DNA of 26,271 nucleotides, from positions 1-26,271 of the IMG/VR virus record IMGVR_UViG_3300031974_004356; one strand, written 5' to 3'. The position numbers and the translations under genes were made by a program. Below, piece after piece: positions 18,461-24,732 of this stretch. This stretch comes from a virus. Below the pieces are notes generated by a model. That model was not told the origin of the DNA. It did not search any database and saw only the letters and a program-made list of their open reading frames with translations. How positions within the stretch are numbered: the first letter of the stretch is position 1; every line of letters starts with the position of its first letter.

Positions 18461-19002
18461 TGAAAAAGCTGATCGGCCTTTACAGCCCTGCTGCTGGCTC
18501 TGGCAAATCCACCATCGCCCAATGGCTGGCGGAAGAGCGCGGTTACACGATCGTGCCATTTGCCCAGACCTTGAAGGAGATGCTGATTCCGATGCTCAAG
18601 GCTCTGGGTTACGACCAGGCCGGAGCTGAGGATCTTGTCTACAGGCATAAGCAGGTAGTCGTGCCATCTGCCGAGGTAAGTGTTCGGCACATGCTTCGCA
18701 CGCTTGGCACGGAGTGGGGCCGATCCTGCGTTCACCCTGAGATCTGGTTGCGTTGCTGGTCCGAGCGGATCAAGCAGTACGACAAGGTCGTGGTTGATGA
18801 CTGCCGCTTTTTGAACGAAGCGCAGTTGATCAAGAACTTGGGCGGCGCACTCTGGTATGTCGAAAGACCGGGTATTCCCAAGTCCTTTGAGCACGCCAGC
18901 GAAGGTGGCTTGAACGATTACAACGGCTTCGATTGCGCTGTATTTAACGACGGTGCAATTGAAGACTTGACAACTAAGCTGCGACTACTAGCGCACGCTT
19001 AG
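18460..19002 (+). CDS. deoxynucleoside monophosphate kinase
   Basis: The 180-residue product has a P-loop GLYSPAAGSGKST (6-18, Lys16), then VRHMLRTLGTEWGRSCVHPE, KVVVDDCRFLNEAQLIKNLG and VERPGIPKSFEHASE. The LLQTLGTEWGR-like and VVDDCRFxNEA motifs are those of T4 gp1-type dNMP kinases, which phosphorylate dNMPs (in T4 dGMP, dTMP and hydroxymethyl-dCMP) to feed replication. Its likely partner is the dCTP deaminase-like enzyme at 19978. It is coupled to the upstream gene (TAATG) and to the downstream one (TAGTG). Confidence 0.85.
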   Translation: MKKLIGLYSPAAGSGKSTIAQWLAEERGYTIVPFAQTLKEMLIPMLKALGYDQAGAEDLVYRHKQVVVPSAEVSVRHMLRTLGTEWGRSCVHPEIWLRCWSERIKQYDKVVVDDCRFLNEAQLIKNLGGALWYVERPGIPKSFEHASEGGLNDYNGFDCAVFNDGAIEDLTTKLRLLAHA

Positions 19003-19310
19003 TGGCCTCACTGCGGTATCACGCCGGCCGGATGGTCCTGTACGAAGGATCCGAGGGCTGGCGTGTCCGTATTAAGACCCACACGGGCAAGCTTGATCTG
19101 CCGCTTAGTTGCAAGGAAATTGAGCAGGCGGTTATTGAAGCCGAGCAGCTTTATGCCGACGCTCGGGCCATCACAAACAACAAGCCCAGGTGCCAGCACT
19201 GCATCCACTGGGAATTTGTTGCGGCACAATGCGGTTTAGGTTTCCCGGAGGGACGATCCAGTGGAGGAGTCTTCGCAAAAAGCTGTTCAGCCTTCTGGGC
19301 CAACCACTGA
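19002..19310 (+). CDS. protein with four-cysteine mini-domain (102 aa)
   Basis: GTG start overlapping the kinase stop (TAGTG). The N-terminal part GRMVLYEGSEGWRVRIKTHT and a helix KEIEQAVIEAEQLYADA form a small alpha/beta domain, followed by PRCQHCIHWEFVAAQCGLGF, PEGRSSGG and FAKSCSAFW, the CxxCxHW-C-FPE-C motif. Third copy of this mini-domain in 2 kb. Overlaps the next gene by 50 bases. Function unknown. Confidence 0.65.
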   Translation: MASLRYHAGRMVLYEGSEGWRVRIKTHTGKLDLPLSCKEIEQAVIEAEQLYADARAITNNKPRCQHCIHWEFVAAQCGLGFPEGRSSGGVFAKSCSAFWANH

Positions 19311-19497
19311 ATACGTCGTTCCCGATGACGCCTTTGACTGTGGTGATGGCTTCTATATCGAGGTGAGTACCGAGCCAGGGATTGGCGAAGTTCGTTACCG
19401 GGCCTGTATGCCAAATTGCTCTATCGGCCGTTACGCCAATGATCTGTGGCAGGCTCAGATCTACATAGAGCATATGAAGGCTGCTCGCTTCGGCTGA
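19261..19497 (+). CDS. hypothetical protein (78 aa)
   Basis: GTG start inside the end of the previous gene. The product begins MEESSQKAVQPSGPTTEYVV and continues DAFDCGDGFYIEVSTEPGIG, then YRACMPNCSIG and a C-terminal helix DLWQAQIYIEHMKAARFG. Its last 77 bases overlap a convergent HNH gene. Family not recognised. Confidence 0.55.
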   Translation: MEESSQKAVQPSGPTTEYVVPDDAFDCGDGFYIEVSTEPGIGEVRYRACMPNCSIGRYANDLWQAQIYIEHMKAARFG

Positions 19498-19786
19498 TCC
19501 AGCACAGCAGCTTGTGAGCCCTGAAGAAGTTCCAGAAGGGCTGCTTAATCCACCAGAGCCAGACCGACGAGTGGGACTTGTCGGCATTGCAGCGCAGACA
19601 AGCTGGCACGCAGTTGCGGAGTGTGGTCGGACCACCGTGAGCCTTGGCTCTTACGTGGTCGATTGTGGTGGCGTGGTCCCCGCAGTAGGCGCAGGTGTGG
19701 TCCCAAGCGGAGAAGATTGAGGCACGGAAGCGTTGCTTACTCGCTTTTTTGCTAACGAGATAGATGCCATCAATCTGATGCTCCAT
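19421..19786 (-). CDS. HNH endonuclease
   Basis: The 121-residue product starts MEHQIDGIYLVSKKASKQRF. It carries CAYC (32-35), TTIDHVRAKAHGGPTTLRNC with Asp43-His44 and Asn58, and CLRCNADKSH (63-72), an intact HNH fold with its two CxxC pairs. Free-standing phage HNH enzymes of this type nick or cut DNA and often spread themselves. It lies on the strand opposite to the preceding genes, overlapping the 78-residue gene by 77 bases, and overlaps by 17 bases the short leftward gene in front of it. Invasion is plausible but unproven. Confidence 0.8.
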   Translation of the reverse strand: MEHQIDGIYLVSKKASKQRFRASIFSAWDHTCAYCGDHATTIDHVRAKAHGGPTTLRNCVPACLRCNADKSHSSVWLWWIKQPFWNFFRAHKLLCWISRSEQPSYALCRSEPATDHWRNGR

Positions 19787-19946
19787 CTTTTGGAAGTTCG
19801 TAGGTGGCGATCTCGATGTCGATAATGTCGTCATCGGTTTTGAAGCACTCTGAGATGCAGGCGTAGATGTCGCCTGGGATGTTCTCAGGGTCCTGCGCGG
19901 TCTCGAAGTAAAACTTCCCGGTTACTTCGATTAAGTACCGCTGCAT
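19770..19946 (-). CDS. 58-residue protein, predicted beta-alpha-beta
   Basis: MQRYLIEVTGKFYFETAQDP, then NIPGDIYACISECFKTDDDI and IDIEIATYELP. Two strands, helix, strand, as in the other mini-genes of this type. It lies between the deaminase gene and the HNH gene, with GGAGAG-CC-TCTCC, a self-complementary stretch, directly before the ATG. Function unknown. Confidence 0.65.
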   Translation of the reverse strand: MQRYLIEVTGKFYFETAQDPENIPGDIYACISECFKTDDDIIDIEIATYELPKDGASD

Positions 19947-19977
19947 GGGAGAGGCTCTCCGCTTCCAGTAAGAGTAG

Positions 19978-20502
19978 CTAAAGACACTCCTCCCAACTTG
20001 GCATCACGCGGGGCTGGCCGTTGTAATGCCCAATTTCTCCATAATCCAAATCAGGGTTGGTGACCATCAGAAGGAAGACCATCTGGCCGATCTTCATGCC
20101 TGGGTAAAGCGGCAAATTATGGAAGCGCTTGTTGTTTTTCAGCTCCAAGGTGAGCTTGCTGCCGTTCCATCCGCAATCGGCGTAGCCCGCGTGGCTGTGT
20201 TCGTAGCCCTCTCTGGCGCGTGATGACTTGAGGCAGAACATGCCGCAGATGTCGGCCGGCATGTTGAAGACTTCGAGAGTCTCGGTAAGCAGGAACTCGC
20301 CGGGAGCCATCCAATACGGATTGTCCTTGGTGCAATGAGCGATCGACTGGATCTGAAGTTCTGAGGTGTGCTCAACCTCGACCATGATGTTCTCGCCAAT
20401 CCGCAGGTCCAAAGATGCGGGGTTCAGCAGCTCAAGGTCATAGGGAACGACCATCCGCTCTTGCTGGCACAGGCGCTGGATCTCGTGGTCGGGAACGATC
20501 AC
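19978..20502 (-). CDS. dcd-like: dCTP deaminase / dUTPase family enzyme
   Basis: A 174-residue product beginning with GTG. Family marks: LNPASLDLRIGENI (about 27-39), MAPGEFLLTETLE (65-77), LKSSRAREGY (91-100), ADCGWNGSKLTLELKN (108-122, Glu120 at the deaminase position) and YPGMKIGQMVF (133-143). Dcd converts dCTP to dUTP, and bifunctional relatives go on to dUMP for thymidylate synthesis; which reaction this one does cannot be told from sequence. With the dNMP kinase it forms the phage's nucleotide-supply pair. No CTTAYCGCTTA leader is present; the upstream DNA is A-rich. Confidence 0.85.
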   Translation of the reverse strand: MIVPDHEIQRLCQQERMVVPYDLELLNPASLDLRIGENIMVEVEHTSELQIQSIAHCTKDNPYWMAPGEFLLTETLEVFNMPADICGMFCLKSSRAREGYEHSHAGYADCGWNGSKLTLELKNNKRFHNLPLYPGMKIGQMVFLLMVTNPDLDYGEIGHYNGQPRVMPSWEECL

Positions 20503-20541
20503 ATGCTTTTTATTTCTCAGAGCACATTACTCGGTATATCG

Positions 20542-21264
20542 CTAATCAACATCCGATTTCCACTGCCAGCCGCCAGCTGTAATGCGAATCGCCCAACCCG
20601 TGCCAGGGCCTTCAACTTCCCAGCGCTTGAGCCATTGCTTTCTTGGGTACAGGACGTATTTCGCCTCCTGCTTGTCCTTGTGACCGCCATGAATTAGGTC
20701 TGGATGCCCCATAGGATCGTGGGCTACGAAGAATTGATCGGTGTATCCGACAATCACGCTCCAGTGGCCATAACCTCTGGGACGCTCACCCTTGCTGACG
20801 TCACCGTGATGCAGCCAACCCACAGCAACCGGGCGACCTGCGTCGATCTCTTCCTCAAGCAGCTGGGGCGTTGCGTTGTCGACGTATTCGGCAGTCAGAC
20901 CAAGTTCTTTTAGGGCAGAGAGATGCGCGTAAATCTCAGTTGTATCGCCGTACTTGGCCCGTATTTTGTCGTAGTCATTTGGGTAGAGCAGGCCGGCTTG
21001 ATCCGCTGCAACCATTGCAATTGCCGCAGTGAAGCACTTGCGATAGCCGTTTGGCAGATCAAGCTGATGAAAGTAAGGGGTTGGTAGCCACTCGATTCGG
21101 CCCCCTGCCTTCCAGATTTCGTACCAGTCTGCATTCCGATCCAGCAGGTGCTCAGGAAGATCGGCTTGGAGCTGGTTGATTGCTGCGATCTGGTGTGGCG
21201 CTGCGGTGTATCGACTGAAGAAATCGGTTAATCGCAACGTCATAGCCAAGAACAGCGGCAACAT
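20542..21264 (-). CDS. C39-like cysteine peptidase, probable endolysin
   Basis: The 240-residue product has a Cys77 in YRKCFTAAIAMVAAD, where C39-type papain-fold peptidases have CGPTSLAM, a His167 in GYGHWSVIVGY, and Asp183 in FFVAHDPMG: the Cys-His-Asp/Asn order of the C39-like superfamily. The N-terminal 55 residues (AAINQLQADLPEHLLDR) may be a cell-wall or substrate-binding part. Its ATG overlaps the stop of a 46-residue membrane peptide (TAATG), itself overlapping a 49-residue peptide, so it sits in a lysis-like cassette. ATG 21243 is another start. Peptidoglycan cleavage is inference. Confidence 0.65.
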   Translation of the reverse strand: MLPLFLAMTLRLTDFFSRYTAAPHQIAAINQLQADLPEHLLDRNADWYEIWKAGGRIEWLPTPYFHQLDLPNGYRKCFTAAIAMVAADQAGLLYPNDYDKIRAKYGDTTEIYAHLSALKELGLTAEYVDNATPQLLEEEIDAGRPVAVGWLHHGDVSKGERPRGYGHWSVIVGYTDQFFVAHDPMGHPDLIHGGHKDKQEAKYVLYPRKQWLKRWEVEGPGTGWAIRITAGGWQWKSDVD

Positions 21265-21404
21265 TATTTCTTATATGTTAGGCCAGGTTTAGGAGTAGTA
21301 GATATTTGATTGACAATATGCATAGGAAGTAGCACCACCGTGCAGATAAAGCACGCCAGTGCTACGTCCACAGCTATTCCAATGATGTCGGAACGTTGGA
21401 TCAC
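21264..21404 (-). CDS. 46-residue membrane peptide of the lysis-like cassette
   Basis: GTG start overlapping the stop of the preceding gene (GTGA); the TAA overlaps the peptidase ATG (TAATG). The sequence MIQRSDIIGIAVDVALACFI and CTVVLLPMHIV is one long hydrophobic segment with a polar C-terminus. A holin or holin partner is possible. It is too short for ordinary gene callers, but the two overlaps support it strongly. Confidence 0.6.
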   Translation of the reverse strand: MIQRSDIIGIAVDVALACFICTVVLLPMHIVNQISTTPKPGLTYKK

Positions 21405-21550
21405 TTGTTGAGGTTCTTGGGCTTCAGAGACTTCACGGTATCGAGAAGCAGGGCAACAACGCCGTTCTGCTTCAAATTCGATGCGCCAACCAGCTCGCTG
21501 ATCAGTGCAACGACGGCCCAGGTGATCGGGCTGGTAAGGATGTCGTCCAT
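21401..21550 (-). CDS. 49-residue small protein of the lysis-like cassette
   Basis: MDDILTSPITWAVVALISEL followed by a polar turn, GVVALLLDTVKSLKP and a basic end. Two short hydrophobic or amphipathic segments. Directly before the membrane peptide and the peptidase, whose translation it may couple. A TTTTTGTAGTTACAGCAATC sequence upstream is reminiscent of the TTTGTAGTACAATC element. Confidence 0.6.
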   Translation of the reverse strand: MDDILTSPITWAVVALISELVGASNLKQNGVVALLLDTVKSLKPKNLNK

Positions 21551-21574
21551 GAGATTGCTGTAACTACAAAAAGC

Positions 21575-21835
21575 TTAGTGCTGGTGTCTGGATCCTTCTA
21601 TACGTGCCACTGCTGCTTCTAGCTCACGTAAACGACTAAATACTTCTGCGTCGCGGCTCCTCATGTCGGTATGAAGTACGTCAAGACGGGTGGCAACGCT
21701 ATCAACTGATGCGGTCAAGCGGATCACTGCGTCTCGGCTTTCTACAGCACGTTTTCCGTTATTCGACGCACTCATTGCGGCTACCGTTACTGAGGCCCCC
21801 GCAATGGCAGCCAGGATCTCAATCACAGGAGCCAC
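21575..21835 (-). CDS. N-terminally anchored coiled-coil protein
   Basis: GTG start; 86 residues. The hydrophobic segment VIEILAAIAGASVTVAAMSA (about 4-23) is followed by a helix with heptad pattern (VDSVATRLDVLHTDMRSRD, VFSRLRELEAAVARIEG) and a His-rich end. Membrane anchor plus coiled coil fits holin-associated or spanin-like proteins, also with other anchored phage proteins. First gene of the leftward lysis-like run, divergent from the membrane protein at 21854. Confidence 0.6.
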   Translation of the reverse strand: MAPVIEILAAIAGASVTVAAMSASNNGKRAVESRDAVIRLTASVDSVATRLDVLHTDMRSRDAEVFSRLRELEAAVARIEGSRHQH

Positions 21836-21853
21836 CTAGACACTCATTTCATC

Positions 21854-22120
21854 ATGCCAGCTTCGACCGATCACGATCACGACAAGGAACACACGCCACT
21901 CGCCGACTTCGTGCGGTTGGCCGTTCTTTCGTGGTCAATCTTCATGCTCAGCCTCAATTACTTGGGGCATGTCAAAGCAATGGACCCCACGTTTCCGGCT
22001 TCACTGCTGACTGGCACGATGGCGTCATTCGGGGTTTCTGTTGGTAAGGGCAACGGCCAGAAAAAGAAGGACGAAAATAACGGCACAGTCACCGCTAAAT
22101 CTCAGGAGAAACAACCGTGA
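21854..22120 (+). CDS. holin-like membrane protein (88 aa)
   Basis: A polar His/Asp-rich N-terminus (MPASTDHDHDKEHTPLADFV) precedes one clear membrane span, LAVLSWSIFMLSLNYLGHV (about 23-41), a second weaker hydrophobic stretch FPASLLTGTMASFGVSVG and a strongly basic tail (KGNGQKKKDENNG). This layout is that of small class-II-type holins. It is divergent from the lysis-like run at 21835 with only 18 bases between, and its stop overlaps the next gene's GTG (GTGA). Activity unproven. Confidence 0.5.
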   Translation: MPASTDHDHDKEHTPLADFVRLAVLSWSIFMLSLNYLGHVKAMDPTFPASLLTGTMASFGVSVGKGNGQKKKDENNGTVTAKSQEKQP

Positions 22121-22608
22121 AAAAGCTCCTCTTCGCAGCCGTCATTCTGATCGGCGCCGCCGGACCAGCGCAGGCCGATCTGACGCATCGCATCACCTCC
22201 AGCGTTTCGCTCACCGTTGATGCCGCGGCCAGCGCTGCTACCCGCAGCGGGGCCCGCTATTCGGTGACCGGCACCAACATCACCTTGGACACCGCCGGTG
22301 GACTTGGCTCGCTGACAGCCGGCAACGCCGTTGGTTACACCGCCGCTGATTACAGCGTGACCACCCCAGGGGACGCCTTTTCCTTTACCGAAGCGTTCAC
22401 CGAAGGCGACGCCACCCCCTCCGCTACCACCGTCACTTCAGGAGTTGTTGGATCGCTTCCGATGCTGGGCAATACGACAACCACGGCTGGGGGTGTCGCG
22501 GGTCTGCTTGATGGTTCCATTGCCAGTGATCACGTCATCAGCTTGACCGCTGGTGGCGCGGGCACCAGTGCAGTGGGCCAGATGGTCACCGAAATCAAGA
22601 TCGACTAA
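22117..22608 (+). CDS. secreted Ala/Thr/Gly-rich protein
   Basis: GTG start with AGGAG eight bases before. The signal peptide is KKLLFAAVILIGAAGPAQA, cleaved before DLTH. The mature 142 residues are a low-complexity, strand-rich run (SSVSLTVDAAASAATRSGAR, TNITLDTAGGLGSLTAGNAV). No cysteines. It resembles secreted proteins paired with the next gene in marine cyanophages, as I recall. Exported or virion-associated; role unknown. TAATG-type overlap with the next gene. Confidence 0.6.
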   Translation: MKKLLFAAVILIGAAGPAQADLTHRITSSVSLTVDAAASAATRSGARYSVTGTNITLDTAGGLGSLTAGNAVGYTAADYSVTTPGDAFSFTEAFTEGDATPSATTVTSGVVGSLPMLGNTTTTAGGVAGLLDGSIASDHVISLTAGGAGTSAVGQMVTEIKID

Positions 22609-23033
22609 TGCGCTGGTTAGCTGTTGTGCTGCTGTTGGCAACCCCGGCAGCAGCCGTTCCAGTTGTGCCTAACTTCCGTACTGGCACGATGACTTCTCGA
22701 ACGGAGTCAACGACGCAGATGACGGAGCAAATCCGCAGCGTCAATTACGCGACTGGTTACACCTACAGCGCATCAGGCACAAACGTGCAACACTCTGGGT
22801 CAAGCATCGTGCCAGGTGCTTCCGAGACCCAGACTCAAACCATCGACGGCGTTACTTCTAGTTGGACCGGACTCGAACTCCAGAACAAGCCGAATTGGTC
22901 GATAGTCAATCCAGGCGGTTCGTTCTCATTCGTGGAGCACTATTCCGGGCCAGGTTTAGAGGCCGTCACGGAAATCACGCGCACCACGGTCGTAGAAAGC
23001 GTTACGGATACGGTCTCTGTGTTTGGGCCTTAG
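22608..23033 (+). CDS. secreted VPVVPNF-type cyanophage protein
   Basis: The 141-residue product has a signal peptide (MRWLAVVLLLATPAAA) and a mature part starting VPVVPNFRTGTMTSRTESTT, with repeated Ser/Thr-rich strands (YTYSASGTNVQHSGSS, GVTSSWTGLELQNKPNW, FSFVEHYSGPGLEAVTEI). I recall similar proteins with this opening from cyanomyoviruses and other marine cyanophages, always of unknown function. It follows the other signal-peptide gene and precedes the CQGPTLN protein, forming a three-gene exported set. Confidence 0.65.
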   Translation: MRWLAVVLLLATPAAAVPVVPNFRTGTMTSRTESTTQMTEQIRSVNYATGYTYSASGTNVQHSGSSIVPGASETQTQTIDGVTSSWTGLELQNKPNWSIVNPGGSFSFVEHYSGPGLEAVTEITRTTVVESVTDTVSVFGP

Positions 23034-23038
23034 CGCTG

Positions 23039-23764
23039 TTGCCGCAACAGGCACTTGCTCAAGCCAACGCAACCGCCAATCCCGTTGCGAACAGCACTGG
23101 CTCGGTAACGAACCAGGCCATTCAGATGCTCACAGGTCCCTACCCGACCAATGCTTACGGACCAGGTATTTCATGCCAAGGGCCAACGCTGAACATCTCG
23201 CCCTTCGTCACCACCAGCAAGTCCTACGCCCTGCCCTTCACCGATAAGGTCCGAACACCGTATTACGATCCCACCGACGAGGATGAAAACGGCGTACCGG
23301 ACAATCCAGGAAGCATCCTCTACTACCAGGAGCTCCCGAGCGGTCAGAAAAATAACCACGCTCTCAACTTCGGCGTTAGTGCCACGGTAAGTATTCCGCT
23401 GGATGGCGGCCTACAGGAGCGATGCAAGGCTTCCGCTGACACCCACACTGCGCTTCAACGCCAGCTACTTGCCAACAAGCGGCTGGATTTCGAGCTATCT
23501 CGTCTGCGGCACTGTGGTGAACTCGCCCAGAAGGGAATTAGTTTTCACCCCAAATCCAAGTTCTATACCGTCTGCTCGGATGTGGTCCTAGTGCCAAAGC
23601 CGGGCCAGGTCCTGCCGCACCGACACCGGATCACGGTTTCAGCGCCCGACGCAAAGCGCGTATCGCCCGATTCCGGTCCCGCTGAGCCAACCGCCGCTCC
23701 CACACAGAGTCAACCTTCAAAGGCACGCCCCTTACCTGTGCAGCCTTTTTCACCATCTTCTTAA
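23039..23764 (+). CDS. secreted CQGPTLN-type cyanophage protein, start uncertain
   Basis: From residue 20 or so it reads VTNQAIQMLTGPYPTNAYGP, ISCQGPTLNISPFVT, DPTDEDENGVPDNPG, then ERCKASADTHTALQRQLLAN, KRLDFELSRLRHCGELAQKG and a Pro-rich tail. I recall this type from marine cyanophages. A signal peptide is clearly in frame just upstream (LCVWALALLPQQALAQ with RRKR before it) but has no ATG, GTG or TTG; the nearest start codons are TTG 22862, far upstream, and TTG 23039, after the hydrophobic core. A base error or an unusual start is possible. The tail overlaps a convergent gene by 134 bases. Confidence 0.6.
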   Translation: MPQQALAQANATANPVANSTGSVTNQAIQMLTGPYPTNAYGPGISCQGPTLNISPFVTTSKSYALPFTDKVRTPYYDPTDEDENGVPDNPGSILYYQELPSGQKNNHALNFGVSATVSIPLDGGLQERCKASADTHTALQRQLLANKRLDFELSRLRHCGELAQKGISFHPKSKFYTVCSDVVLVPKPGQVLPHRHRITVSAPDAKRVSPDSGPAEPTAAPTQSQPSKARPLPVQPFSPSS

Positions 23765-24296
23765 CGGTCGGTTTGATCAGCTTGAGGATTAGTTCTCCTG
23801 CTGGTTTTGCCACCAAAGCAGCAGTGGAAGCCACCAGGGCGATCGTGGTCGTCGTGACCACCATCTCCACGGACGGAAGCCCGTCCACCACTTTCTCGAT
23901 GAGCGGTTTCGGTAAGCCTGGAACCTCCGTTCCCTGAGGTATCGACGCATCTGGTTCAGGTAGTCGCGGGACTGGAGGGGCGTTAAGGGGAGGAGATTCC
24001 TTGTCCTCGGAATCCTTGGTTCTCGACTGTACGGGCGTTGTATGTACAAACTCATTGGGTGTGAAGTCCATCGGGTTGAACGATGGAACCTGACCGTGGG
24101 GGCAAAACGCTCCAACTCGACCCGGATCGTCTTCTAACAACCTCGGGTTGAGTTTGGCGTCCGGGTGAACTGGAACGCAACCCGGCATCTCGATGATGGG
24201 CGGGCCAAGTTCCAGCGTCACAGGTGGAGCACTGGGCAGATTTGGAACCGCGATTTCGCGGATCTGAGGGATGCGGATCTCTGGGATCTCGGGCAT
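23631..24296 (-). CDS. Pro-rich membrane protein, MPGCV cyanophage type
   Basis: The 221-residue product opens with PEIRIPQIREIAVPNLPSAP, then LELGPPIIEMPGCVPVHPDA, PSFNPMDFTPNEF, a Pro/Asp-rich spacer, one membrane segment TTTTIALVASTAALVAKPAG and a very basic tail (RRLAQRDRNRAIRALRRAL). I recall a family with the MPGCV-H-D and SFNP motifs in cyanophages, usually beside the CQGPTLN protein; here the two face each other and overlap at their 3' ends. ATGA overlap with the upstream gene. Function unknown. Confidence 0.6.
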   Translation of the reverse strand: MPEIPEIRIPQIREIAVPNLPSAPPVTLELGPPIIEMPGCVPVHPDAKLNPRLLEDDPGRVGAFCPHGQVPSFNPMDFTPNEFVHTTPVQSRTKDSEDKESPPLNAPPVPRLPEPDASIPQGTEVPGLPKPLIEKVVDGLPSVEMVVTTTTIALVASTAALVAKPAGELILKLIKPTVKKMVKKAAQVRGVPLKVDSVWERRLAQRDRNRAIRALRRALKP

Positions 24297-24520
24297 CAGA
24301 ACGGCAGTGCCGGACCAGTCACTTCAGGCATCTTCGGCATGGCGCCTTTGATCTTGCCTTCAAGTTCGGCCTCGATGTGCTCGGTCACTTGGCCGCCGAT
24401 ACGCTCCATGCTTTCGTCCATGAACTTGTCGAACTGCAGGTAGCTGATCACAAGCGCTGCGGTCATGGAGCCGCTGAGCAGAAAGCCGGTGACGGCCATC
24501 AAGTCAATGATCTTTCGCAT
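24296..24520 (-). CDS. small membrane protein with helical tail (74 aa)
   Basis: The start is ATG 24520: MRKIIDLMAVTGFLLSGSMT then AALVISYLQF as one membrane span, followed by an acidic amphipathic helix (MDESMERIGGQVTEHIEAEL) and a MPEVTGPALPF end. Its TGA overlaps the ATG of the Pro-rich protein (ATGA) and its start overlaps the frameshifted gene at 24504. Family not recognised. Confidence 0.65.
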   Translation of the reverse strand: MRKIIDLMAVTGFLLSGSMTAALVISYLQFDKFMDESMERIGGQVTEHIEAELEGKIKGAMPKMPEVTGPALPF

Positions 24521-24642
24521 TGAGAACTGCCTTTTCGTTGGCGTATGGCTCGACTTTATAGAAGTCGATGGCATCCTGCACATAGGGGATGAGCCAATCT
24601 GGCGGCCAGCAGTACTCCCAGTTGTCTGGGTTACTTAGACAT
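24504..24642 (-). pseudogene. 45-residue gene with apparent +1 frameshift
   Basis: ATG 24642 reads Met-Ser-Lys then TAA. Skipping one T restores a frame with a convincing protein: NPDNWEYCWPPDWLIPYVQD, AIDFYKVEPYANEKAVLNAK, then Asp-His and stop at 24504, which overlaps the next gene's start. No ATG, GTG or TTG serves the long frame except a GTG well inside (Val18). It is either a sequencing error, a broken gene or a programmed shift at AAG-TAA-C. It begins just after a terminator. Confidence 0.55.
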
Positions 24643-24644
24643 GG

Positions 24645-24681
24645 AAAAACAACTACCCGCCAGAAAGCTGACAGGTAGTTG
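24645..24681 (-). terminator. intrinsic terminator after the porin gene
   Basis: On the minus strand CAACTACC and GGTAGTTG form a perfect 8-bp stem, with CAG/CTG inside, followed by TTTTT. It lies just past the stop of the opacity-like porin. Confidence 0.8.
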
Positions 24682-24732
24682 CGGGTGACGATGAGTTGAT
24701 CGAAGGCCCGCCGAAACGGGCCATGCTTTCGA

